Assembly: GCF_026341035.1 (NCBI RefSeq)
Contig: NZ_JAPEOQ010000002.1
Location: 3,534,001-3,598,000 of the forward strand
Length of the DNA stretch: 64,000 nucleotides
Source of the DNA: Streptomyces sp. NBC_01016
GTDB taxonomy: Bacteria > Actinomycetota > Actinomycetes > Streptomycetales > Streptomycetaceae
Direction of reading: 5' to 3'
Part shown: positions 42,631 to 50,194 of the stretch, in pieces
Position numbering within the stretch: the stretch's first letter is position 1
Layout of the letters: each line of letters starts with the position of its first letter
Notes under the pieces: model-generated
What the model saw: the letters and a program-made list of their open reading frames with translations, nothing else
Databases searched by the model: none
Told to the model about the DNA's origin: nothing
Made by a program: the position numbers and the translations under genes

Positions 42631-43461
42631 GTGGACGCGATATTCAAGGCGCTCGCCGACCCCGGGCGCCGGCGGCTGCTCGACAGCCTCAACGACCGGG
42701 GCGGGCAGACGCTGGGCGAACTGTGCGGGGAGCTGGACATGGCCCGGCAGTCGGTCAGCAAGCACCTCGCCGTCCTGGAGGCCGCGGGTCTGGTGACGAC
42801 CGTGCGCCGGGGTCGCGAGAAGTTGCACTACCTCGACGCCGCGCCCCTCAACGCGGTCGCCGACCGCTGGCTCAGCCGCTACGACCGGCATCGCGCCGCC
42901 GCCCTCGACGACCTCCGCACCGCACTGGAAGAGGAACCCCCCATGAGCAACGCCACCGCCGGCGGCCCCGCCGCCGTAGAGCCCTTCGTGCACACCAGCT
43001 ACATCCGCACGACCCCCGAGCGGCTGTGGGAGGCGCTCACCTCGCCCGCCTTCACCCGCCGCTACTGGGGCGTGGCCTTCGAGACCGACTGGAAGCCCGG
43101 CTCGCCCATGGTGTGGCTGGAGGGCGACGGCCGCACCGAGGATCCCGAGCAGGTCGTCCTGGAGGCCGACCCGCCGCGCCGCCTCGCCTACACCTGGCAC
43201 ACCTTCACGCCCGCGTGGGCGCAGGCCGTCGGCGTCGACGAGGAGCTGCGGCAGCGCATCGCCCGCGAGAGCCGCTCGAAGGTGTCCTTCGATCTCGAGG
43301 CGATGGGCGAGACCGTGAAGCTCACCGTCGTCCACGACGGCTTCGACCCCGACAGCACCGTCCGCACGATGATCGGCGACGGCTGGCCGGCCCTGCTGTC
43401 CAGCCTCAAGACACTCCTGGAGACCGGGGAGCCGCTGCCGGAGCCGCAGGCGCAGGGCTGA
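42631..43461 (+). CDS. ArsR-type HTH fused to an SRPBCC (AHSA1) domain
   Basis: 276 residues from the GTG at 42631, which follows GGAAGAGGG by 10 bases and gives the usual family start VDAIFKALADPGRRRLLDSL. An ATG at 42598 lies inside the downstream operator and is less likely. The ArsR winged helix (ELDMARQSVSKHLAVLEAAG) covers about residues 1-85. An AHSA1/SRPBCC ligand-binding domain (TSYIRTTPERLWEALTSPAF, GWPALLSSLKTLLE) covers about 115-270. Such fusions are known in actinobacteria and sense hydrophobic ligands. Confidence 0.88.
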   Translation: MDAIFKALADPGRRRLLDSLNDRGGQTLGELCGELDMARQSVSKHLAVLEAAGLVTTVRRGREKLHYLDAAPLNAVADRWLSRYDRHRAAALDDLRTALEEEPPMSNATAGGPAAVEPFVHTSYIRTTPERLWEALTSPAFTRRYWGVAFETDWKPGSPMVWLEGDGRTEDPEQVVLEADPPRRLAYTWHTFTPAWAQAVGVDEELRQRIARESRSKVSFDLEAMGETVKLTVVHDGFDPDSTVRTMIGDGWPALLSSLKTLLETGEPLPEPQAQG

Positions 43462-43475
43462 GCGCGGGCGCCGAC

Positions 43476-43503
43476 GTCGGCCCCGGACCGGACCGGGGCC
43501 GAC
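43476..43503. terminator. Bidirectional hairpin terminator
   Basis: GTCGGCCCCGG (43476-43486) pairs perfectly with 43493-43503 across a 6-nt loop, between the convergent ArsR-SRPBCC and methyltransferase genes. Confidence 0.75.
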
Positions 43504-43511
43504 CGCTCGGG

Positions 43512-44273
43512 TCAGGGGCGGCGGGCCACCAGAAGATCCACCACGTAGCTCTCCTCTACGTCCCCGGAGGGGAACGCCTCGGCGAGGCGCTCGCGTTCAC
43601 GGGCGAGGAACGCGTGCCGGTCGCACTCGTCGAGGACCAGGAAGGCGGACCGGCTGCCGATGTTGGCGAGATGCGTGTCGCGCGGGACGGTGCGGGTCCA
43701 GGGCAGGTGGCGCCGTGCGACCCGCAGTCCCGTGAGGCCCGCCAGGCGGATGGCGTCGCTGTCCGAGGGGCGTGCGGCGGGCTTCGGAGTCGCTCCGCAG
43801 TGCCGTGCCATGCGCGTGTGCTGGTCGCGGATCCACGGCACGTCGAAGTCCGTCGTGTTCCACCAGATCGCCAGCGCGCCGCCCGGCCGCAGCACCCGCA
43901 GCGCCTCGGGTACGGAGTGTGCGGGGTCGGTCCACTGCCAGGCCTGCGCGTAGGTGATGAGGTCGCGGGAGGCCTTTGCGAGCGGCAGAGCGTTGCCGTC
44001 GCCGCGCACCACCGGCACGCCCGTGACTCGCTCGCGGCACTCACATGCCATGGCCTCACCCGGCTCCACGGCGATCACCTCGGCGCCCCGGTCCCGCAGC
44101 AGCGCGGTGGCGATCCCCGTGCCCGCGCCGACATCCGCGACGCGGGCGCCCGCGAGGTCGTTACCCGTGAACTCCTCGATGGCGTCGAGGAGTTCGGCCG
44201 GATAGGAGGGGCGGCTTGTCGCGTACTGGCCTGCGGCCTTGTCGAACGACAGGGCGCGTGACGTGGTGCTCAT
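43512..44273 (-). CDS. Class I SAM-dependent methyltransferase (UbiE-like)
   Basis: 253 residues. It begins ALSFDKAAGQYATSRPSYPAEL, a common start of small UbiE-like methyltransferases. SAM motif I is VADVGAGTGIATALLRDRG, then IAVEPGEAMACECRE and LITYAQAWQWTD. It is divergent from the PEP-utilising enzyme gene with a 12-bp-arm inverted repeat between the two. A start at 44291 is also possible. The acceptor is unknown. Confidence 0.87.
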   Translation of the reverse strand: MSTTSRALSFDKAAGQYATSRPSYPAELLDAIEEFTGNDLAGARVADVGAGTGIATALLRDRGAEVIAVEPGEAMACECRERVTGVPVVRGDGNALPLAKASRDLITYAQAWQWTDPAHSVPEALRVLRPGGALAIWWNTTDFDVPWIRDQHTRMARHCGATPKPAARPSDSDAIRLAGLTGLRVARRHLPWTRTVPRDTHLANIGSRSAFLVLDECDRHAFLARERERLAEAFPSGDVEESYVVDLLVARRP

Positions 44274-44318
44274 CCCCGCATTGTCGCGCATCGGCCCGGC
44301 CGGGTGCGTTGACGCGTC

Positions 44319-44348
44319 GCCCTTATTCATCGCATGATGAATAAGGGC
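44319..44348. promoter_or_regulatory. 12-bp inverted repeat between methyltransferase and Rph-like genes
   Basis: GCCCTTATTCAT, spacer CGCATG, ATGAATAAGGGC. TTGACG at 44309-44314 could be a -35 box for the plus-strand gene, placing the dyad over its -10 region. It resembles a TetR- or MarR-type operator. The sequence does not match the rifamycin-associated element. Confidence 0.5.
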
Positions 44349-44403
44349 ACGGTCCGGCGTCACCAGACGCGCCGGGCGGTCACCGCAGGCAGGAAGGAAC
44401 GTC

Positions 44404-46944
44404 ATGCCGCTCGTCCTCGACCTCCGTTCCATCGACGCGACGATGCTCGCCGCCGTCGGCGGCAAGGCGGCCAACCTCGGCGAACTGACCAGGGCCGGGC
44501 TTCCCGTGCCGCACGGCTTCTGCGTCACCACGGACGCGTACCGGACGCTCTCGGTGACGGACGGCCTCGCGGGTCTGGAGTCCGACAAGGCGCGCCGGCG
44601 CATCCTCGAAGCGGAGGTGCCGGGCGAGCTCGGGGACGCGATCCGCGCCGCGTACGCGGGACTTGGCGACGACGCGGCCGTCGCGGTGCGCTCCAGTGCC
44701 ACCGCAGAGGACCTGCCGTTCGCCAGCTTCGCGGGGCAGCAGGACACGTACCTGAATGTCGTCGGGGCGGACGCCGTCCTCGATGCCGTACGCCGCTGCT
44801 GGGCCTCGCTGTGGACCGACCGTGCGGTGAGCTACCGGGAGACCAACGGCATCGACCACGGATCGGTCCAACTCGCCGTCGTCGTCCAGCGGATGGTGGA
44901 CTCGGCGGTGTCCGGCGTGCTGTTCACCGCCAACCCCGTCACGGGCAAGCGGGACCAGGCGGTCATCGACGCGAGCCCCGGCCTCGGCGAGGCCGTCGTC
45001 TCCGGAGCGGTCAACCCGGACCACTTCGTCGTCGACGGCCAGGAGATCGTCGAACGGAAGCTCGGCGACAAGCGGTTCCTCATCTGCTCCCTGGCCGGAG
45101 GCGGCACGGAGAAGGTCGACATCGGCGAGAACCCCGCGCCGTGTCTCACCGACCGTCAGATTCTCCAACTCGCCGCCCTCGGCGCCAAGGTGCAGGCGCA
45201 CTACGGGAGTCCGCAGGACACCGAGTGGGCGATCGACGCCCGGGGCGCCCTGCACCTCACCCAGTCGCGGCCCATCACGACCCTGTTCCCGGTGCCCGAA
45301 CACGCCGAGGGCGACTTCCGCGTGTACTTCTGCTTCAGCCTCGCCCAGGGCCTGGAACGGCCGATCACCCCGGCCGGGCGCGCCGCGATCCGGGAGATCG
45401 CCGGGGCCGCCGGCCGGATCATCATCGGCGACCCGGGCTCGCAGGGCTGCACCGAGGCGGCCGGACGCGTCTTCATCGACCTCACCAACGTCCTACGTAG
45501 TAGGACGGGAAGGGCCTTCTTCCCGCGCGTACTCGACGTCATGGAGGCCCGCTCGGCGCACGTCCTGCGCGGCCTGTACGACGATCCGCGCCTGGCTCTG
45601 ACGAGCACCTCACCCTGGCCCGCGATCCGGCGAGTGGCGCGCCTCGCCCGCAGGTTCCACGCTCCCTCCACCGTGCTGCGGGCACTCGCCAACCCGGAGG
45701 CGGCGGTGCGGCGCGCACGGCGCACGGAGGCGCGCGTGCTGAAGGCGGCCGAAGCGAGGTCCGTCGAGGGGGCCCTGCGCGACTGCGTGATCCCGGTGCT
45801 GCCCACCGTCGCCCCGACCGCCCTGGTCGGCTTCGCGATGCTGGGCCTCGCCGGCCGGCTCGTCCGCACCGAACCCGGCGAGCTACAGACGGTCCTGCGC
45901 AGCCTCCCGAACAACGTCACCACCGAGATGGACCTCGACCTGTGGAACCTGGCACGTACGATCCGTGCCGAGCGGGACGCCATGGACTCGTTCCAGGAGG
46001 CCAACGTCCAGGAGCTGGTGGCCCGTTACCGCGCCGGTGAACTGCCGCCGGTCGCGCAGGACGGGCTCCGCGCCTTCCTGGGCCAGTGGGGCCACCGCGC
46101 CGTCGCCGAGATCGACCTCGGCCTCCCGCGCTGGTCCGACGACCCCACGCACATCATCGGCGTCGTCCGCAACTACCTGCGCCTGAATGACCAACAGGCC
46201 CGGCCCGACGCCGTGTTCGCGCGCGGAGCGGCCGAGGCCGAGGCGATGATCGAGCGGCTCGCGCGGCGGGCCAAGGGCCGCGGCCGACTCGTCCGGTTCG
46301 CCCTGCGTCGCACCCGGCTGCTGGCGGGACTGCGCGAATACCCGAAGTATCTGGCGATCACGCTCTTCGGCTCCCTCCGCGCTCGCATCGCCGAATGCGG
46401 AACCGAACTGCACGCGCAAGGGCGCCTCGACGCCGCGCAGGACGTCTTCTTCCTGGACTTCGAGGAGATGCGCTCGACGGACGGGGACCTGCGCCCGACG
46501 GTCGCCGTACGCAAGGACGAGTACGAGCGGGAGATGCGGCGCCGGCACATCCCGCGCGTCCTCCTCTCCGACGGAACGGAACCCGAAGCGGCCGCGCGGA
46601 CGGTGCCCAGCGCCCCCGGTGACCTGGTCGGCACCGCGGCCTCCGCGGGCGAGATCACCGGGCACGCGCGCGTGGTGACCGATCCCGTCGGCGCGCACCT
46701 GGAGCCGGGCGAGATCCTCGTCGCCCCGTCCACCGACCCCGGCTGGACCCCGCTGTTCCTCACCGCGGGCGGCCTCGTGATGGAGATGGGCGGCGCCAAC
46801 TCCCACGGCGCGGTCGTGGCCCGCGAGTACGGCATCCCGGCCGTAGTCGGCGTGCCGGACGCCCTGACGCGGATCGAGACCGGTGACGTGATCACGGTGG
46901 ACGGCAGCGCGGGGGTGGTGCGGGCGCGCCGAGAGGGCGCGTAG
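44404..46944 (+). CDS. PEP/pyruvate-binding phosphotransferase, rifampin-phosphotransferase-like
   Basis: 846 residues. The N-terminal ATP-grasp PPDK domain carries GGKAANLGELTRAGLPVPHG, AVRSSATAEDLPFASFAGQQD and LTQSRPITTLFPVPEH. The C-terminal swivelling His domain carries GGANSHGAVVAREYGIPAVV with catalytic His801. The order ATP-binding, substrate, His domain and the length fit rifampin phosphotransferase (Rph), which phosphorylates the rifamycin C21 hydroxyl. The N-terminal region is shorter and more divergent than typical Rph, and no rifamycin-associated element is seen, so another small-molecule substrate is possible. GGAAGGAACGTC precedes the ATG. Confidence 0.82.
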   Translation: MPLVLDLRSIDATMLAAVGGKAANLGELTRAGLPVPHGFCVTTDAYRTLSVTDGLAGLESDKARRRILEAEVPGELGDAIRAAYAGLGDDAAVAVRSSATAEDLPFASFAGQQDTYLNVVGADAVLDAVRRCWASLWTDRAVSYRETNGIDHGSVQLAVVVQRMVDSAVSGVLFTANPVTGKRDQAVIDASPGLGEAVVSGAVNPDHFVVDGQEIVERKLGDKRFLICSLAGGGTEKVDIGENPAPCLTDRQILQLAALGAKVQAHYGSPQDTEWAIDARGALHLTQSRPITTLFPVPEHAEGDFRVYFCFSLAQGLERPITPAGRAAIREIAGAAGRIIIGDPGSQGCTEAAGRVFIDLTNVLRSRTGRAFFPRVLDVMEARSAHVLRGLYDDPRLALTSTSPWPAIRRVARLARRFHAPSTVLRALANPEAAVRRARRTEARVLKAAEARSVEGALRDCVIPVLPTVAPTALVGFAMLGLAGRLVRTEPGELQTVLRSLPNNVTTEMDLDLWNLARTIRAERDAMDSFQEANVQELVARYRAGELPPVAQDGLRAFLGQWGHRAVAEIDLGLPRWSDDPTHIIGVVRNYLRLNDQQARPDAVFARGAAEAEAMIERLARRAKGRGRLVRFALRRTRLLAGLREYPKYLAITLFGSLRARIAECGTELHAQGRLDAAQDVFFLDFEEMRSTDGDLRPTVAVRKDEYEREMRRRHIPRVLLSDGTEPEAAARTVPSAPGDLVGTAASAGEITGHARVVTDPVGAHLEPGEILVAPSTDPGWTPLFLTAGGLVMEMGGANSHGAVVAREYGIPAVVGVPDALTRIETGDVITVDGSAGVVRARREGA

Positions 46945-47005
46945 CCGCGGCACGGCGCCTATCCTGGAAGCCACCGCGCAGTAATCCGGGGGGAAGGGGC
47001 GGTAG

Positions 47006-47371
47006 ATGAACTGGGTTTGGGCGATCCTCATCTTGTTCTGGACAGGAGCGTTCGCCTGGGTGGCGGACACCGCACGCGGCGCGCTGCGCAGCAGGCACGA
47101 GCGGAGGTTGGAGCGGCTCGAGGCCGCCAAGCAGGCGCGCCTCGCGGTGGAGGCCGCGAACAAGCCGCCGGAGCCGATCTGCGGCTGCGCCCACCACCTC
47201 GCCAAGCACGACAAGACGGGGCGCTGCCACGAACGCGTCGAGGTCCCCACGGCCTGGGACGAGAACAAGAAGCCGACCCACTACGAGGCGGGTCAGTGCA
47301 ACTGCCAGCAGTACGTGGGGCCCCAGCCGCTGTCCCAGGTCTACGCAGAGGAGCTCACGGACCGGATCTAG
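47006..47371 (+). CDS. Small membrane-anchored Cys/His-rich protein
   Basis: 121 residues. An N-terminal transmembrane helix (WVWAILILFWTGAFAWVAD) is followed by a charged helix (RSRHERRLERLEAAKQARLA). The C-terminal half has CGCAHHLAKHDKTGRCH and CNCQQY, five Cys and several His that could bind zinc. I recall similar proteins in actinomycetes with no known role. The RBS GGGGGGAAGGGG precedes the ATG. A repeat covers its stop codon. Confidence 0.75.
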   Translation: MNWVWAILILFWTGAFAWVADTARGALRSRHERRLERLEAAKQARLAVEAANKPPEPICGCAHHLAKHDKTGRCHERVEVPTAWDENKKPTHYEAGQCNCQQYVGPQPLSQVYAEELTDRI

Positions 47372-47459
47372 ATCCGGTCGTGGCTGATGGGCCGGGCTTG
47401 GAGTCTGGAGACTGGATCCAGTCATGGCCGACGGACCGGATCTAGCATCCAGTCATGGC
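47357..47459 (+). repeat. Interspersed direct repeats around the aminotransferase start
   Basis: ACGGACCGGATCTAG occurs at 47357-47371 (covering the stop codon of the preceding gene) and at 47431-47445. ATCCAGTCATGGC occurs at 47416-47428 and 47447-47459 (covering the next start codon). The combined units look like partial duplications of one about 28-bp element. Confidence 0.75.
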
Positions 47460-48714
47460 ACGAGACACGGCACCAGAAGCAGACACCTCCGCCTCCGCCT
47501 CCTCCTCCGCCTCCATCTCCGCTTCCTCCTCCTTCGACACCGTCGTCGACCGCACGCGCTCGAACTCCATGAAGTGGACCTTCGCCGACTCCCTCCTGGC
47601 CCCCGACGAGGCCGCGGCCGAGCCCCTGCCGATGTGGGTCGCGGACACCGACTTCAAGGCCCCGCAGGCGGTGCTCGACGCGCTGCACGACGCCGTCGAC
47701 CACGGAGTCCTCGGCTATCCCGGCGGCGCGACCGACGGCTATCTCGACGCCGTGGTCAACTGGCAGGCCAAGCGCTTCGGTTGGGAGATATCGCGCGACT
47801 GGGTGGTACCGGCGGCAGGCGTCATCACCTCCCTCAAGACCATCGTCCAGGCCTTCTCCGCGCCCGGCGACTCCGTCCTGATCCAGCCGCCCGTCTATGT
47901 GCACTTCCACGAGGACGTGCGGCTCAACGGCCGCCACCTCGCGTACGCGCCGCTGGAACGCACCGAGGACGGCTACCGGTTCGACGCCCGCACCTTCGAA
48001 GCCGCCATCCGCCCCGACACCAAGCTGTTCATCCTCAGCCACCCCCACAACCCCACCGGCAACGTGTGGACCGAGGACGAGCTGCGCACCATGGGCGAGA
48101 TCTGCGCCCGGCACGGTGTCCTGGTCGTGTCCGACGAGATCCACCAGGACCTGGTCCTCAACCCGGCCAGGACACACATCCCGTTCGCCTCGCTCGGCCC
48201 GGAGTTCGCCCGCGCCAGCATCACCTGCACGGCCCCCAGCAAGACGTTCAACCTCCCCGGGCTGCAATGCGCGAACATCCTCATCCCGGACCGTCGGCTG
48301 CGCGAGGACTTCGCCCGCCAGTACGAGCGCAATGTGTTCCCGCTGGTCAACGTGCTGGGCATGGTCGCTGCCGAGGCGGCGTACACACACGGCGAGCCCT
48401 GGCTCGAGGAGTTGCTCGGCTATCTGCGCGGCAACCACGAGCACTTCGCGAAGGCGGTCCACAGCGCCACCTCGAAGCTGCGCGTGCTGCCCGCGGACGC
48501 GCTCTACCTGGCGTGGATGGACTGCCGGGGCCTCGGGATGGACGCCGAGGCGCTGGACAGGTTCATGCTCACCGAGGCGCGCCTGTGGCTGGACCGGGGC
48601 CAGAAGTTCGGGGCCGAGGGCCACGGCTACATGAGAGTGAACCTCGGCTGTCCGCGCTCCACGGTGGACGAGGCGATCCGCAGGCTCGGAGACGCGGTCG
48701 CCGGGCTCGGCTGA
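47455..48714 (+). CDS. PLP-dependent aminotransferase / C-S lyase (MalY/PatB type)
   Basis: 419 residues. The start PLPMWVADTDFKAPQAVLDAL and LGYPGGATDGYLDAVVNW are PatB/MalY motifs. Other fold-type I landmarks are SHPHNPTGNVW, VSDEIHQDLVL and the PLP lysine in TAPSKTFNLPGLQ. Such enzymes cleave cystathionine or other C-S bonds. The N-terminal Ala/Ser repeat (residues about 9-26) is disordered. There is no Shine-Dalgarno sequence; TAGCAT ends six bases before the ATG, so the transcript may be leaderless. Confidence 0.9.
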   Translation: MARDTAPEADTSASASSSASISASSSFDTVVDRTRSNSMKWTFADSLLAPDEAAAEPLPMWVADTDFKAPQAVLDALHDAVDHGVLGYPGGATDGYLDAVVNWQAKRFGWEISRDWVVPAAGVITSLKTIVQAFSAPGDSVLIQPPVYVHFHEDVRLNGRHLAYAPLERTEDGYRFDARTFEAAIRPDTKLFILSHPHNPTGNVWTEDELRTMGEICARHGVLVVSDEIHQDLVLNPARTHIPFASLGPEFARASITCTAPSKTFNLPGLQCANILIPDRRLREDFARQYERNVFPLVNVLGMVAAEAAYTHGEPWLEELLGYLRGNHEHFAKAVHSATSKLRVLPADALYLAWMDCRGLGMDAEALDRFMLTEARLWLDRGQKFGAEGHGYMRVNLGCPRSTVDEAIRRLGDAVAGLG

Positions 48715-48841
48715 CGGCCCGAAACCGCCGGTGACTCACCGTTCAACTCCTGGTCATGGGCTGCCTGTTGAGGATCTATGGCGTACGGTCGCCAATCGCA
48801 CCTGAGACAGACCGAATTTGCCAGGAGCAAGGGAGCGAAGG

Positions 48842-49147
48842 GTGACGGACATCTTCAACTCGTGGTGGGACAAGGCGGCGTGCAAGGCCGCGGACCCCGA
48901 GGACCTGTTCGTGGAAGGCGCGGCGCAGTCCCACGCCAAGCGGTTCTGCGACACGTGCGTGGTCAGGACCGAGTGCCTGGCGCACGCCCTGGACGAGCGC
49001 ATCGAGTACGGCGTCTGGGGCGGCGCCACGGAACGTGAACGGCGGGCCCTGCTGCGCCGGCGCCCCACGGTCACGTCCTGGCGCAACCTCCTGGAGGCGG
49101 CCCGCGCGGAGCACGCGCAGGACGGCCGCCACGTCAGGGCCTCGTGA
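48842..49147 (+). CDS. WhiB-family iron-sulfur regulator
   Basis: 101 residues from a GTG at 48842. The four cluster cysteines are Cys14, Cys36, Cys39 and Cys45 (AACKAADPEDLF, FCDTCVVRTEC), and the turn motif GVWGG(AT)ERERRAL precedes the basic DNA-contacting tail. WhiB proteins are actinobacterial 4Fe-4S regulators that bind sigma factor HrdB/SigA. No adjacent target is obvious. An upstream ATG at 48818 would add eight unlikely residues. Confidence 0.93.
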   Translation: MTDIFNSWWDKAACKAADPEDLFVEGAAQSHAKRFCDTCVVRTECLAHALDERIEYGVWGGATERERRALLRRRPTVTSWRNLLEAARAEHAQDGRHVRAS

Positions 49148-49168
49148 GGTCCGGGGCGCCGCGCGCGG

Positions 49169-49609
49169 TCAACTCCGCCCGGGATCGAATGCGAGCACCT
49201 GCGTCAGTCGGATGTTGTTGCCCGAGGGGTCCCGGAACGAGGTGTCGATGCCGTACGGCTGCTCGGTCGGCGGGTCGTTGAACGCGACGCCCCGCGCGGA
49301 CAGCTCGTCGTAGGCGGCCTTGCAGTCATCGGTCTCCAGGAACAGCGTTCCGCCGGCCCCCTTGGCCACCAGCTCCGACAGCTGGACGCTGTCCTTCTCG
49401 TCGAGCATCGGCGGCCGGGGCACCGGCATCAGCACGAGCGCGGGCCCCTCGCCACCGGGCGGCCCGACACACAGCCACCGGAAGGCCCAGGACTCCATCG
49501 TCACGTCGGCCCGGACCTCCCAGCCCAGCTTCGTGGTGTAGAAATCGAGCGCCTCGTCCTGGTCGTGCACCCAGAACTGCGCATTGGCAATCTTGATCGT
49601 GGTCGGCAT
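49169..49609 (-). CDS. VOC-family (glyoxalase/bleomycin resistance-like) protein
   Basis: 146 residues with two beta-alpha-beta-beta-beta modules: FWVHDQDEALDFYTTKLGWEV and LFLETDDCKAAYDELSARGV, ending FRDPSGNNIRLTQ. VOC proteins use paired modules to bind a metal and small molecules; the function ranges from lyase to antibiotic binding. The AraC gene upstream on the same strand (81 bp away) probably regulates it, an arrangement common for this family. Confidence 0.9.
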   Translation of the reverse strand: MPTTIKIANAQFWVHDQDEALDFYTTKLGWEVRADVTMESWAFRWLCVGPPGGEGPALVLMPVPRPPMLDEKDSVQLSELVAKGAGGTLFLETDDCKAAYDELSARGVAFNDPPTEQPYGIDTSFRDPSGNNIRLTQVLAFDPGRS

Positions 49610-49689
49610 GACACTCCTCGCGCTTCACTCATCGGCCGTCCTGCTCCGGGACACGCACCGTCCCGACACCGACGACGCTAGGCACCCGG

Positions 49690-50112
49690 TCAGCCGCTGT
49701 CTTCTCGAAACGTGCGGTTCCGCGGCCGTCCGTAGGCCATCGCGACGCACCGGGGGATGCGCACATGACGCGCGGCGGGAGGATTCGCCGCCCGGTACGC
49801 CTGCGGGGTCACCCCGTACATGCGCCGAAAACTCGTCGTGAACGACCCGATACCGCGCAGCCCCACCGCGACCCCGACATCGGCCACCGTCCAGTCCGTG
49901 GCAAGCAGCAGATGGGCGGCCCGCTCCAGACGCCGGGTCAGCAGATACTGATGCGGCGACTCCCCGAACGCGGCCTTGAAACTCCGACTGAAATGCGCGG
50001 GCGACAGCGCGGCCGCCGCCGCAAGATCCCCCACCGTGAGCTCCTCCGCGTACCGCGCATCCGCGAGATCACGGGCACGAAGCAGATGGCGGGAGGGCGG
50101 GACGTGGGGCAC
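49690..50112 (-). CDS. AraC-family transcriptional regulator (DNA-binding domain only)
   Basis: About 140 residues from a GTG at 50112. The two HTH motifs are VGDLAAAAALSPAHFSRSFKAAFG and VADVGVAVGLRGIGSFTTSF, followed by RRMYGVTPQAYRAA. The protein is essentially the AraC/XylS DNA-binding domain without a ligand domain. A start at 50232 would overlap the end of the TerD gene and adds poorly conserved residues. It is probably the regulator of the VOC gene downstream. Confidence 0.83.
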   Translation of the reverse strand: MPHVPPSRHLLRARDLADARYAEELTVGDLAAAAALSPAHFSRSFKAAFGESPHQYLLTRRLERAAHLLLATDWTVADVGVAVGLRGIGSFTTSFRRMYGVTPQAYRAANPPAARHVRIPRCVAMAYGRPRNRTFREDSG

Positions 50113-50194
50113 GGGTCCATTGTGCGGGGTGCGGGCGCCCGACAGCCCGGTGGAGTGGATCCACCGGGCGATGCCGTCGAGCGGCCTGGCCCTG

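Noticed and set aside
44281..44403. Rifamycin-associated element upstream of the Rph-like gene
   Set aside because: No sequence resembling the paired element is present. Only an A+T-richer 12-bp inverted repeat is seen.
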